Part shown: positions 27,352 through 35,738 of the stretch, piece by piece
Position numbering within the stretch: position 1 is the stretch's first letter
How the letters are laid out: the number at the start of each line of letters is the position of its first letter
From: Pseudomonas putida
Lineage (GTDB): Bacteria > Pseudomonadota > Gammaproteobacteria > Pseudomonadales > Pseudomonadaceae
Reading direction: 5' to 3'
Length of the DNA stretch: 64,000 bases
Assembly: GCF_005080685.1 (NCBI RefSeq)
Contig: NZ_CP039371.1
Span: 1,612,001-1,676,000 of the forward strand
Notes under the pieces: generated by a model
Seen by the model: the letters and a program-made list of their open reading frames with translations, nothing else
Databases searched by the model: none
Told to the model about the DNA's origin: nothing
Position numbers and translations under genes: made by a program

Positions 27352-28542
27352 TCACCCCCGCCGCGGATTCAAAATCATCAACGTCAAAACCCCCGCAACA
27401 ATCCCCCAGAACGCCGACCCAATCGAAAACAAGGTCAACCCCGAAGCCGTCACCATGAAGGTGATCAACGCCGCCTCCCGTTCCCGTGCCTCGCTCATGG
27501 CCACGCTCAACCCGTTCATGATCGAGCCGAACAACGCCAATGCCGCGATCGACAGCACCAATTCCTTCGGCAGCGCGGCGAACAAAGCGGCCAAGGTAGC
27601 GCCGAACGTGCCGGCAATGCCGTAGAAAATCCCACACCACACCGCCGCCGTATAACGTTTGGCCGGGTCTTCATGGGCGTGCGGGCCGGTGCAGATCGCC
27701 GCGCTGATCGCCGCCAGGTTGACCCCATGCGCGCCGAACGGCGCCAGCAGCAGCGACGCAAGGCCGGTGGTGGAGATCAATGGCGAGGCCGGCACCTGGT
27801 AACCATCGGCCCGCAGCACCGCCACCCCCGGCATGTTCTGCGAGGTCATCGCCACCACGAACAGCGGAATGCCGATGCTGATGGTCGCCGCCAGCGAGAA
27901 GCTCGGCGTCGTCCATACAGGTTTCGCCACTTCCAGGTGGAAATGGCTGAAATCGAGCAGGCCCAAGGCTCCCGACAGCGCCGTGCCCACCAGCAGCGCT
28001 GCCAGCACGCAGTAGCGCGGCGACAGGCGCTTGACCAGCAGGTAGCTGAAGAACATGCCCAGTACCAGCAGCGTGCGATGCTGGGCGGCGACGAAGATCT
28101 CGCTGCCGATCTTGAACAGGATGCCAGCCAGCAACGCCGAGGCCAGCGAGGCCGGGATGCGCTTGACCAGGCGCTCGAAACTGCCGGTCACGCCGCAGAT
28201 CAGCACCAGCACCGCACAGGTGATGTACGCACCGATCGCCTCGCCATAGCTGACGCCGCCCAGGCTGGTGATCAGCAGCGCCGCGCCGGGGGTCGACCAG
28301 GCGACGGTCACGGGGGTGCGGTAGCGCAGCGACAGGCCGATGCTGCACACCGCCATGCCGATCGACAGCGCCCAGATCCACGATGAGATCTGCGCGCTGG
28401 TCAGGCCTGCAGCCTGGCCGGCCTGGAACATCAGCACCAGTGAGCTGGTGTAACCGGTGAGCATGGCGATGAAGCCGGCAACCACCGCCGACGGGGAGCT
28501 GTCTGCCAGGGGCCGCAGGCGAGCGGAGGTGGCATCGGTCAT
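27352..28542 (-). CDS. benE: Benzoate/H+ symporter, BenE family
   Basis: A 396-aa inner membrane protein with about 12 helices and the BenE pattern: GFIAMLTGYTSSLVLMFQAG at the start, then RTPVTVAWSTPGAALL and FGAHGVNLAAISAAICTG. BenE proteins import benzoate or related aromatic acids. No ben catabolic genes are adjacent, so the substrate is inferred from family only; Pseudomonas often has several BenE paralogues. Confidence 0.9.
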   Translation of the reverse strand: MTDATSARLRPLADSSPSAVVAGFIAMLTGYTSSLVLMFQAGQAAGLTSAQISSWIWALSIGMAVCSIGLSLRYRTPVTVAWSTPGAALLITSLGGVSYGEAIGAYITCAVLVLICGVTGSFERLVKRIPASLASALLAGILFKIGSEIFVAAQHRTLLVLGMFFSYLLVKRLSPRYCVLAALLVGTALSGALGLLDFSHFHLEVAKPVWTTPSFSLAATISIGIPLFVVAMTSQNMPGVAVLRADGYQVPASPLISTTGLASLLLAPFGAHGVNLAAISAAICTGPHAHEDPAKRYTAAVWCGIFYGIAGTFGATLAALFAALPKELVLSIAALALFGSIMNGLSVAMSEAREREAALITFMVTASGLTLFSIGSAFWGIVAGVLTLMILNPRRG

Positions 28543-28685
28543 GAAGAAAATCCTTGTAGAGGTGTAAGCAGTTTTTTCAGCCTAACGCGGCGGCGCGGGA
28601 TTTTTGCCATACAGCAGGTATTGCTTTTGGCCGTACAGTTGCCACTATTGGGCGAATACCATGCAACTGCGCGAGGGGAGGGGCG

Positions 28686-29288
28686 ATGTACAAGGTTTAT
28701 GGGGATTACCAGTCGGGCAACTGCTACAAGGTCAAGCTGATGCTCGCTTTGCTGGGCCAGCCCTACCAGTGGCAGCCGGTGGACATACTCAAGGGCGAGA
28801 CCGAAACGCCGGAATTCCTGGCCATGAACCCCAATGGCAAGGTGCCGGTGCTGCAGCTCGAGGATGGCTCGTACCTGTGGGAGTCCAACGCCATTCTCAA
28901 CTACCTGGCCGATGGCAGCGAGTTCCTGCCCAACGAACCGCGCCTGCGTACGCAGGTGTTGCAGTGGCAGTTCTTCGAGCAGTACAGCCACGAGCCGTAC
29001 ATTGCCGTGGCGCGGTTCATCCAGTTCTACCTGGGGTTGCCGGATGAGCGCGTCGAGGAGTACCGCAAGCTGCACAAGGGCGGGTACAAGGCGCTGAAGG
29101 TGATGGAGCGGCAGCTGCAGATGACGCCGTACCTGGTGGGGGACCAGTATTCGATTGCCGATGTGGCGTTGTATGCCTACACCCATGTGGCGCATCAGGG
29201 TGGGTTCGATCTGGCGGATTACCCGGCGGTGCAGGCTTGGTTGGCCAGGGTGGCCAGCCATCCTCGGCATGTGCCGATGGTGGATTGA
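28686..29288 (+). CDS. Glutathione S-transferase family protein
   Basis: A 200-aa GST with an N-terminal thioredoxin-like domain (SGNCYKVKLMLALLG, then NPNGKVPVLQ and the glutathione-binding LWESNAILNYLA) and a helical C-terminal domain. It conjugates or reduces electrophiles with glutathione. GGAGGGG precedes ATG 28686. It is divergent from benE and followed by a REP pair. Confidence 0.93.
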   Translation: MYKVYGDYQSGNCYKVKLMLALLGQPYQWQPVDILKGETETPEFLAMNPNGKVPVLQLEDGSYLWESNAILNYLADGSEFLPNEPRLRTQVLQWQFFEQYSHEPYIAVARFIQFYLGLPDERVEEYRKLHKGGYKALKVMERQLQMTPYLVGDQYSIADVALYAYTHVAHQGGFDLADYPAVQAWLARVASHPRHVPMVD

Positions 29289-29294
29289 GGCATT

Positions 29295-29379
29295 GCTGGC
29301 CCCTTCGCGGGTAAACCCGCTCCTACAGGGACGACGCTAGATCTTGTAGGAGCGGGTTTACCCGCGAAAGGGCCAGCCC
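29295..29379. repeat. Inverted REP pair (GCGGGTAAACCCGC core)
   Basis: GGCCCCTTCGCGGGTAAACC... is mirrored after a short spacer by ...GGTTTACCCGCGAAAGGGCC. The pair can form one long hairpin between the convergent GST and glutaredoxin-like genes. Confidence 0.88.
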
Positions 29380-29395
29380 AGGCGCCAGCTTGCTA

Positions 29396-29767
29396 TCAGG
29401 CCGCCGCAAACCGCTTGTCCAGATACGCAATGATGTCCTTGGACTCATACATCCAGGTCACCTGGCCTTCCTCTTCGATCCGCAAGCAAGGCACCTTCAC
29501 CCGCCCACCACCTTCCAGCAGGGCCTGGCGGTGCACCGGGTCGTTCTTGGCATCCCGCAGCCCGACCGGCACGTTCAGCCGGTGCAGGGTTCGGCGGGTC
29601 TTCACGCAGAACGGGCAGGCATGGAACTGGTACAGCGCCAGGCCCTTGGCCGCCTGGTCGACACGCGCCTGGGCCGCGGCATCACGCTTGCGCTTGGCCG
29701 GGCGGCTGATCCAGTCGCCGAACACGATGAGTTGGCCGAGGCCAACCCGCAGGGCTTTGACGATCAT
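29396..29767 (-). CDS. Glutaredoxin-like protein with CPFC active site
   Basis: A 123-aa protein with a basic N-terminal extension of about 45 residues, then a thioredoxin/glutaredoxin fold: LYQFHACPFCVKTRRTL (redox CxxC), RVKVPCLRI (cis-Pro) and WMYESKDIIAYLD. Likely a thiol-disulfide reductase or GST-N-like protein. It lies just downstream of folE on the same strand, beyond a terminator, so it is probably transcribed separately. Confidence 0.88.
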   Translation of the reverse strand: MIVKALRVGLGQLIVFGDWISRPAKRKRDAAAQARVDQAAKGLALYQFHACPFCVKTRRTLHRLNVPVGLRDAKNDPVHRQALLEGGGRVKVPCLRIEEEGQVTWMYESKDIIAYLDKRFAAA

Positions 29768-29785
29768 GGCAACATACTCCTGAAA

Positions 29786-29814
29786 TGAAAAAGCCGACCC
29801 CAGGGGGCCGGCTT
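29786..29814 (-). terminator. Rho-independent terminator of folE
   Basis: On the minus strand AAGCCGGCCCCC pairs with GGGGTCGGCTT and is followed directly by TTTTT. It lies 16 nt after the folE stop. Confidence 0.85.
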
Positions 29815-29829
29815 GGGATCACGCGCCGA

Positions 29830-30375
29830 TCACTTGATCAGGCCGAGGAATTCCATGCGCGTGGCAGCGTTGTCACGGAATTCGCCGAGCATCACCGAAG
29901 TGAGCATGGTCGAATTCTGCTTCTCGACACCGCGCATCATCATGCACATGTGCTTGGCTTCGATGACCACCGCCACGCCAGCGGCGCCGGTGACCTGCTG
30001 CACGGCCTCGGCGATCTGGCGGCTGAGGTTTTCCTGGATCTGCAGGCGGCGGGCGAACATGTCGACGATCCGCGCGACCTTGGACAGGCCCAGCACCTTG
30101 CCCTTGGGCAGGTAGGCCACGTGGGCCTTGCCGATGAACGGCAGCATGTGGTGCTCGCACATCGAGTAGAGCTCGATGTCCCGGACCAGCACCATCTCGC
30201 TGTTATCGGAGGTGAACAGCGCGCCGTTGGTGACTTCTTCCAGCGTCTGCTCGTAACCGCGGCAAAGGTACTTCATTGCCTTTGCAGCCCGCTTGGGCGT
30301 GTCGAGCAGGCCCTCACGGGAGACGTCCTCGCCAATCTGGCTAAGGATCTCGGTGTAGTTCTGTTCCAGGGACAT
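29830..30375 (-). CDS. folE: GTP cyclohydrolase I FolE
   Basis: It converts GTP to 7,8-dihydroneopterin triphosphate, the first step of folate and pterin synthesis. The 181-aa protein has the zinc-binding [18 protein letters not shown], then [17 protein letters not shown] and [18 protein letters not shown] 30375 gives [11 protein letters not shown] and the normal length; the longer upstream frame is not used. Pseudomonas often carries two folE paralogues. Confidence 0.95.
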   Translation of the reverse strand: MSLEQNYTEILSQIGEDVSREGLLDTPKRAAKAMKYLCRGYEQTLEEVTNGALFTSDNSEMVLVRDIELYSMCEHHMLPFIGKAHVAYLPKGKVLGLSKVARIVDMFARRLQIQENLSRQIAEAVQQVTGAAGVAVVIEAKHMCMMMRGVEKQNSTMLTSVMLGEFRDNAATRMEFLGLIK

Positions 30376-30445
30376 TGATCTACCTGTGGGAAAAATCGCA
30401 AATAAGGAAGGGTACGGCGGCAACGGCGGCGCTGCAAGCGCGGCG

Positions 30446-31006
30446 TTACTCGTCGCGGCCTTCCATCATGGTTCGCTTGAGCATCACATAGACCGCGCCG
30501 GTGCCGCCGTGGCGGGCCTGGCACGAGGTAAACCCTAGCACTTGCGGGTGTTGGCGCAGCCAGGTGTTGACGTGGCTCTTGATCATCGGCCGCTTGCCGT
30601 CCAGGCGTGCGGCCTTGCCGTGGGTCACGCGCACGCAGCGTACTTCGAGCTTGGTCGCCTCGGCAATGAACGCCCACAAGGTCTCCCGGGCCTTTTCCAC
30701 GCTCATGCCGTGCAGGTCGAGGCTGCCCTCGAACGGAATCTGCCCGAGCTTGAGCTTGCGCAACTGGGTTTCCTGCACGCCGTCACGGCGCCACATCAAC
30801 TCATCCTCGGCGCCCACGTCGATCACGAACTGGTCGGACAGGCCGTCGATCACCAGCGTCTGGTCGCTGCGCACCGTCGCTGCCTGGCGCAGGCCGGCGA
30901 GCTGCTTGCGGTCGGCCTTGGCCTTGCCGACATCGGCGCGGTCGTGCTTGATCGGCTTGACGCCGCGCACTTCGGCGTGGAATAGGGAAAAGTCGTCGTC
31001 TTGCAT
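30446..31006 (-). CDS. Smr/MutS2-C domain nuclease-like protein
   Basis: A 186-aa protein: a charged N-terminal half and a C-terminal Smr domain with [26 protein letters not shown] and [10 protein letters not shown]. Stand-alone Smr proteins are DNA or RNA endonucleases thought to act on branched or stalled structures. ATG 31006 (MQDDDFSLF) is the family start; the longer frame runs back into a REP. It lies 70 nt before folE on the same strand. Confidence 0.9.
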   Translation of the reverse strand: MQDDDFSLFHAEVRGVKPIKHDRADVGKAKADRKQLAGLRQAATVRSDQTLVIDGLSDQFVIDVGAEDELMWRRDGVQETQLRKLKLGQIPFEGSLDLHGMSVEKARETLWAFIAEATKLEVRCVRVTHGKAARLDGKRPMIKSHVNTWLRQHPQVLGFTSCQARHGGTGAVYVMLKRTMMEGRDE

Positions 31007-31050
31007 GATGCCTCCGCTAGGGCGGAGTAGTTTACGCGAATGGCCTTGTG

Positions 31051-31166
31051 GCGTCAGTACCGGCCTATTCGCGGGCAAGCCCGCTCCTACAGGGGCACCG
31101 CCGAGTTCGAAACCTATGCCGTACCTGTGGGAGCGGGCTTGCCCGCGAATAGGCCGGCACTGACGC
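31051..31166. repeat. Inverted REP pair with extended arms (GCGGGCAAGCCCGC core)
   Basis: GCGTCAGTACCGGCCTATTC followed by the REP core is mirrored by the core then GAATAGGCCGGCACTGACGC. The arms extend beyond the standard REP by about 16 bases, so the pair forms an unusually long stem. Confidence 0.88.
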
Positions 31167-31174
31167 AGCAAAAA

Positions 31175-31495
31175 TCAATCATGCTTCTTCATCAAATGCG
31201 GCGACAGGTTCAGCTCGCGCCCACGGCGCAGGCGGATGCGGCTCCGGCGCCAGAAGCGCACGCCCAGGTACAGCAACAGCAAGCCTACCGCGGCCACGAT
31301 CGCGGCCATCGGTCGGTTGGCATTGAGGTCGGCCAGGGCTTCGTAGTTGCCCAGCAGGCCGGACACGCCGGCCATGGCCAGCAGTACGCCCAGTGTTGCC
31401 AGCAGGGCGGACAGGCCGGCGGCCAGGCGGGCGCCCCAGTTGCGCGGTTCGCGCGGGCGCAGGCGCTTGGCGTCGAAACTGCCTTTGATCTTCAT
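31175..31495 (-). CDS. Small two-helix membrane protein, function unknown
   Basis: From ATG 31495 (GAGGAAA 7 nt upstream) a 106-aa protein with a basic N-terminus (KIKGSFDAKRLRPREPRNWG), two hydrophobic helices (about residues 25-45 and 62-80) and a basic C-terminal tail. No recognised family. It is separated from the hydrolase gene upstream by about 70 nt on the same strand. Confidence 0.75.
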   Translation of the reverse strand: MKIKGSFDAKRLRPREPRNWGARLAAGLSALLATLGVLLAMAGVSGLLGNYEALADLNANRPMAAIVAAVGLLLLYLGVRFWRRSRIRLRRGRELNLSPHLMKKHD

Positions 31496-31566
31496 TCCGA
31501 TTTCCTCTCTGGACATCAGGAATATGACCTGCCGCCGGCCCTTGGGTTCCGCCCTGGCCTGTGTGC

Positions 31567-32157
31567 TCAGATCAGGCTGGCGGTAGGGGCGACGCAGGCG
31601 AAGTTGTCGGCCATCACGGCCATTTCACACTGGTGGATCTGTGCGGCAGGGATCACCGTGTCCTTGAGTGCCAGGTCGCGGGTTGCCGAGGCGTCTTCCA
31701 CCAGGGTACAGCGATAACCATAGTCCTTGGCGCGGCGCACGGTGGTGCTGACACTGGAGTGGCTCATGAAGCCACAGACGATCAGGTCCAGGTGGCCGAG
31801 CGCCTGCAGGGTTTCGTGCAGTTGGGTGTTCTTGAAGGCGTTGGGCATGCGCTTTTCGATGACATGCTCGCCATCGCGCGGCTCCAGGCCGGGAATGAAC
31901 TGGCCTGCCGGGCCCTGCGGATCGAAGCGCCCGCCTACCGTGCCGAGGTGGCGGACATGGATGATCGGGCGGCCCGCCTTGCGGGCGGCTTCGAGCAACC
32001 GGGCGATGTTGGCCACGGCCTCGTCCATGCCCGACAGTTGCAGAGGACCGCTCAGGTACTCTTTCTGCGCATCGATGATGATCAGGCTGGCTTGGCTCAG
32101 CTTGGCCGGCGGATAGTCGCGGCCAGTGAGGCGGAACATCGTGGTTGGAACGGACAT
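31567..32157 (-). CDS. Isochorismatase-family protein with Ser in place of catalytic Cys
   Basis: A 196-aa alpha/beta hydrolase of the cysteine-hydrolase family. It keeps the catalytic Asp (IIIDAQKEYL) and the Lys segment (VIEKRMPNAF). At the nucleophile position the usual H-x-C-V is HSSV (GFMSHSSVSTTVRRA), so Cys appears replaced by Ser. AAGGAGC precedes ATG 32157. Some members (isochorismatases such as PhzD) also lack the Cys, so the chemistry could differ from amide hydrolysis. Substrate unknown. Confidence 0.85.
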   Translation of the reverse strand: MSVPTTMFRLTGRDYPPAKLSQASLIIIDAQKEYLSGPLQLSGMDEAVANIARLLEAARKAGRPIIHVRHLGTVGGRFDPQGPAGQFIPGLEPRDGEHVIEKRMPNAFKNTQLHETLQALGHLDLIVCGFMSHSSVSTTVRRAKDYGYRCTLVEDASATRDLALKDTVIPAAQIHQCEMAVMADNFACVAPTASLI

Positions 32158-32313
32158 CAAGGGCTCCTTGGAAGGGCTTTTGTAGCGCTATTGTCCCCTG
32201 CCTTGGCGCCAATGGGAATGGTTGACATCGAAACCGCCGTCATTACTGGCCTGTGGCTACCCGGCGAGGAATGCCGAGGAACATTTGTGGTGGTTGGGCT
32301 GTTAGACTTTTGT

Positions 32314-32341
32314 ACGGTCTGAATCAGACGGTCTGAATTAA
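32314..32341. repeat. Tandem 14-base direct repeat upstream of prmB
   Basis: ACGGTCTGAATCAG is followed immediately by ACGGTCTGAATTAA, two near-identical units ending 14 nt before the prmB start and just before its ribosome site AGGAG. It may be a regulator site or slippage product. Confidence 0.6.
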
Positions 32342-32355
32342 GTTAGGAGTACCCC

Positions 32356-33264
32356 GTGATCACATCCCGTCTGCGCACGCTGCGCGACCATATCCGCTGG
32401 GCGGTCAGCCGCTTCCATGAGCACGAGCTGTTCTTCGGCCATGGCGCCGACAATGCCTGGGACGAAGCCCGCCTGCTGGTGCTGGGCGCGGTGCACCTGC
32501 CGTGGGAGGTGGCCGACAGCTACCTGGACTGCGCGCTCGAGGACGACGAGCGGGTACGCTTGCAGCACCTGCTCAAGCGCCGTATCGAAGAACGCGTGCC
32601 CACCGCCTACTTGCTCGGTGAGGCGTGGTTCTGCGGCATGTCGTTCGTGGTCGACGAGCGCGTGCTGGTGCCGCGCTCGCCCATCGGCGAGCTGATCGAG
32701 AAGCGCTTCGAGCCGTGGCTGGCGAACGAGCCGGCGCGGATTCTCGACCTGTGCACGGGCTCGGGCTGCATCGGCATCGTCGCTGCGGATGTGTTCCCCG
32801 AGGCCGAGGTGGTGCTGGCCGACCTGTCGTTCGAGGCCCTCGAAGTGGCCAACCAGAACATCGAGCGCCATGGCCTGGAAGAGCGCGTGTACACCGTCCA
32901 GGGCGATGGTTTTGCCGGCCTGCCCGGGCAGCGTTTCGACCTGATCCTGTCGAATCCGCCGTATGTCGATGCCGAGGACTTCGGTGACATGCCGGCCGAG
33001 TACCACCACGAGCCCGAACTGGGCCTGGCCTGTGGCAACGATGGCCTGGACCTGGTGCGGCGGATGCTCGCCGAGGCGGCCGACCACTTGACCGAGAAGG
33101 GCTTGATGATCGTCGAGGTGGGCAACAGCCAGGTGCACGTCGAGGCGCTGTACCCCGAGGTGGACTTTGCCTGGCTGGAGTTCGAGCGCGGCGGGCATGG
33201 GGTGTTCATGCTGACCGCCGAGCAGTGCCGCCAGCACCAGGAGTTGTTCAAGGCACGGGTCTGA
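32356..33264 (+). CDS. prmB: Ribosomal protein L3 (uL3) glutamine N5-methyltransferase PrmB
   Basis: This SAM-dependent enzyme methylates a glutamine of 50S protein L3. The 302-aa sequence has the N-terminal helical domain typical of HemK-like enzymes, the SAM motif [13 protein letters not shown] and the signature NPPYVDAED. The start is GTG 32356, with AGGAG at 32345-32349. Distinguished from PrmC by the [20 protein letters not shown] start and length. Confidence 0.93.
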   Translation: MITSRLRTLRDHIRWAVSRFHEHELFFGHGADNAWDEARLLVLGAVHLPWEVADSYLDCALEDDERVRLQHLLKRRIEERVPTAYLLGEAWFCGMSFVVDERVLVPRSPIGELIEKRFEPWLANEPARILDLCTGSGCIGIVAADVFPEAEVVLADLSFEALEVANQNIERHGLEERVYTVQGDGFAGLPGQRFDLILSNPPYVDAEDFGDMPAEYHHEPELGLACGNDGLDLVRRMLAEAADHLTEKGLMIVEVGNSQVHVEALYPEVDFAWLEFERGGHGVFMLTAEQCRQHQELFKARV

Positions 33265-33276
33265 TTGCGGCTGTCA

Positions 33277-33370
33277 GGGCCCTATCGCCGGCAAGCCGGC
33301 TCCTACCGGGGATCGCCATCGTTGCAAATGGCGCCGTTGTAGGAGCCGGCTCGCCGGCGATGAGGCCCTA
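33277..33370. repeat. Inverted REP pair (GCCGGCAAGCCGGC core)
   Basis: GGGCCCTATCGCCGGCAAGC and its mirrored copy ending CGCCGGCGATGAGGCCC enclose a spacer containing a further GCCATCGTTGCAAATGGC hairpin. It separates convergent prmB and the next gene. Confidence 0.88.
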
Positions 33371-33376
33371 GCAGGC

Positions 33377-34164
33377 CTACCGCAACGCCACCCAGACGAA
33401 CAATCCGACCTGGAACAAGACGAACGCGATCAGGCAGGTGATGGTAAACCGCAGGCCGGTATCCTCCCGCTGATACTTGGCCACCCGTTCGTCCCGCTCG
33501 CGCAGTTGCCCCTCTTTTTCCATCAGTTGCTGGTCCGCTTGCTGCAGCATGTTCGCCGCATCGAGCATGTCCACCCGCTGCACCTTCTCGCTGTTCCAGC
33601 CGCCCTTGAGCTGGCCTACCGTGGCCTCGACCGTGCGCCCCTTGAGGTGCTGCGGGTCGGCGTACTCCACCTCGATGCCGGTCGCCCGCAGGAACTGATC
33701 GCGGCGCAGGCGCGAGTCTTCGTTCAGCGCGTCCTTGCTCGGCAGTGCCATGCCTTCGACCTGGTAATGCGGCCAGCGGCGCTGCAGCCATTGCACGGCT
33801 TGCGCCAGCATGAAGCGGCCCAGGCCGCGGTTGAGCGGCTCCAGCTGCAGGCCGTTGTCGCTGCCGATACGGACCAGGTGCTCCTGATGATCGACGCGCA
33901 CGTCCAGCTGGTTCTGCTCCTTGCGGGTTTTCTGCCCTGGCAAGCGGACTTCCATACGCAGCAAGCTATGGGATTTGTCGTTGCGCTCGGCATAGCCGAA
34001 CTGCACGAAGCGCAGCGGGCGGGCGCCGCTGTTGCGGTCGGTGGGCAGGGGGCCAGGCGCAGTAGCTGGAAGTGTTCGGCGGTCAGGTCGTCCCAGGGCA
34101 GCGGGGCGCTGTCCGGGGTTTGCGGCTCTTCGGCCGGCTCTACGACGGCGGGGGCTTCGGTCAT
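33377..34164 (-). pseudogene. Conserved hypothetical with C-terminal membrane helix, one frameshift
   Basis: The N-terminus (MTEAPAVVEPAEEPQTPDSA, then WDDLTAEHFQLLRLAP) is in one frame and the rest (PTDRNSGARPLRFVQFGYA onward, about 225 aa) in another. The join is at a run of five G (34048-34052). One more base gives a continuous protein of about 262 aa reading ...LLRLAPLPTDRNS. The C-terminal part has a coiled-coil-like charged stretch and one transmembrane helix (FTITCLIAFVLFQVGLFVWV). Sequence error is the likeliest cause. Function unknown. Confidence 0.8.
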
Positions 34165-34210
34165 CAGGGCGTTTCCTCAGATACGGGCGGGCGCCGACAG
34201 GGGCTGCGGT

Positions 34211-34302
34211 GCAGCCCATTCGCGGGGCAAGCCCACTCCCACAGGACAGGTAGTGCATTGCGCCTGTGGGAGCGGGCTTGCCCCGCGAATGGGCCGCAAG
34301 CG
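34211..34302. repeat. Inverted REP pair (GCGGGGCAAGCCC core)
   Basis: GCAGCCCATTCGCGGGGCAA..., mirrored by ...TTGCCCCGCGAATGGGCCGC, with outer arms matching imperfectly. Confidence 0.85.
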
Positions 34303-34356
34303 GCCCCAATCACCGCCGATACCTGCCTTATCGGCAGCCTTGACTGAAGTTTGAGC

Positions 34357-35319
34357 TCAAGTTGCCGGTAGGCCGTGAATGAACCCGACCACCCGCTCAC
34401 CCAATTCCCGCGCCAGCGGCAGCTCCGGATTGAGGTAGCTGTCGCGCTGCTGGCTCATGTCCTTGGGGCTGATACGCAGCATGTGGTTCATGCCATCGAT
34501 CAATACCAACTGCGCATCGGGCTTGGCGGCCTTCAAGCGTTCGGCATCGGCCACGTCCACCTGCACGTCGTTGCGCCCCTGCACGATCAGCGCTGGCATG
34601 GGCAGGCGGGCGAAGGCCTGCGCCGGGTTCTGCCGGAACAACGAGATCAGGTAGGGCTGCACGCTGGGGCGGAACACCTGGCGCAGCGGTGCCGGCACAT
34701 CCAGGCTGGTCTGTCCGGCTTGCAGGCGGTCGAGCAGGGCGCTGCCCTTGGCCAGTTGCGCCGGTGGCAGGCGTCCGGCCAGTTGCTTGCGCACCACCTC
34801 GGCCATCGGCCGGCCGCTGCCAGCCAGGGTGATCACCGCGCTGGCACCGGCTTGTTCGGCCGCAAGGCTGGCGATCAACGCGCCTTCGCTGTGGCCGATC
34901 AGGATCAGCGGGCCAAAGCGTGGGTCGGCCTTGAGCTTGCGGCTCCAGGCCACCACGTCGGCGACATAGCGCTCCACGCTCAGGTCGCGCTCATCGGGTG
35001 TGGCCGGCTGGCTGGCCGCCACGCCGCGTTTGTCGTAGCGCACGCTGGCGATGTGCGCGTCGGCCAGCAACAGGGCCAGGCGTTTGAGATTGTCGACCCG
35101 CCCGGCGCCTGGGTTGTTGCCATCGCGGTCGGTGGGGCCGGACCCGGCGATGATCAGCACCACCGGTGGCGGCGTCGCCTGTTGCGGCAACAGCAGGCTG
35201 CCATGCAGCACGCCCTGGCCGGTATCCAGGTCGATGGGGCGGTGCAGCACGGTGGGGGAGGCGGCCTGGGCCAGGCCGGTGCAAAGCAGGAGGAAGAAGG
35301 CGACGAGGCGCGACATCAT
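34357..35319 (-). CDS. Exported alpha/beta hydrolase (S33-like)
   Basis: A 320-aa protein with a signal peptide (residues about 1-20, ending AQAA) and an alpha/beta-hydrolase fold: VVLIIAGSGPTDRDGNNPG (oxyanion region), RYDKRGV, nucleophile elbow ILIGHSEGAL, then IVQGRNDVQVDV and GMNHML with the likely catalytic Asp and His. Probably a periplasmic esterase or peptidase. Two adjacent ATG codons (35319 and 35316) could start it. Substrate unknown. Confidence 0.88.
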   Translation of the reverse strand: MMSRLVAFFLLLCTGLAQAASPTVLHRPIDLDTGQGVLHGSLLLPQQATPPPVVLIIAGSGPTDRDGNNPGAGRVDNLKRLALLLADAHIASVRYDKRGVAASQPATPDERDLSVERYVADVVAWSRKLKADPRFGPLILIGHSEGALIASLAAEQAGASAVITLAGSGRPMAEVVRKQLAGRLPPAQLAKGSALLDRLQAGQTSLDVPAPLRQVFRPSVQPYLISLFRQNPAQAFARLPMPALIVQGRNDVQVDVADAERLKAAKPDAQLVLIDGMNHMLRISPKDMSQQRDSYLNPELPLARELGERVVGFIHGLPAT

Positions 35320-35400
35320 CGGGGACTACATGGGGAGATGAGCGTTTGACAGGGGGATTGGGGGAAGGTTCTTAGGATTGACTGGAGATGTAAGGGGGTG

Positions 35401-35675
35401 GCGGATATCGAGCGCCGCCCGTTCGCTTGGGATTTGCAGTGCCGCACAAATCGAGCGCCGCCCGCGCGGCGCATCGCGACGCAAGGCCGCTCCCACATTT
35501 GTTTCGGGCCAATTATGTCTGGTAGGCCATGGTTGTCAGCCTGGTGGGCCGGCGCGATATTTGTGGTGCCCCCAAAGGCGGACAACCATGGCCTGACAGA
35601 CAGTGGTACGTTGCAACAAATGTGGGAGCGGCCTTGCGTCGCGATGCGCCGCGCGGGCGGCGCTCGATATCCGCA
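35401..35675. repeat. Nested long palindrome of REP type upstream of aroC
   Basis: Arms 35451-35503 and 35615-35667 are perfect 53-base inverted copies. Inside them 35516-35537 and 35581-35602 form a second 22-base inverted pair with two mismatches, and a third weaker stem fills the centre. An outer copy of the first 20 bases (35401-35421) also matches the right side (35655-35675). It could form a cruciform or long RNA hairpin; it lies just upstream of the aroC promoter region. Confidence 0.85.
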
Positions 35676-35679
35676 GCGC

Positions 35680-35708
35680 TGCAAATCCCCCGCCTTGCAG
35701 CGTATACT
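35680..35708 (+). promoter_or_regulatory. Candidate aroC promoter
   Basis: TATACT at 35703-35708 is a good -10; TGCAAA at 35680-35685 is a weak -35 with 17-bp spacing. It starts 5 nt after the long palindrome and 31 nt before the aroC ATG. Confidence 0.45.
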
Positions 35709-35738
35709 GCCGCTTTCGTTCAGACTCGCGGAGCGTCC

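Noticed and set aside
27328..28386. 352-aa + strand frame opposite benE, rich in Arg, Gln and His
   Set aside because: Composition is typical of antisense reading of a membrane gene; BenE motifs on the other strand are clear.
28604..29047. 147-aa frame overlapping the GST gene
   Set aside because: Wrong frame of a clear GST; no motif.
29295..29379. CRISPR array, suggested by repeated GTAGGAGCGGG units across the window
   Set aside because: Units are scattered palindromic REPs in inverted pairs between genes, not direct repeats with regular spacers; no cas genes.
35529..35738. Longer N-terminus for AroC
   Set aside because: The extra 70 codons run through the long palindrome; the standard AroC start is ATG 35739.
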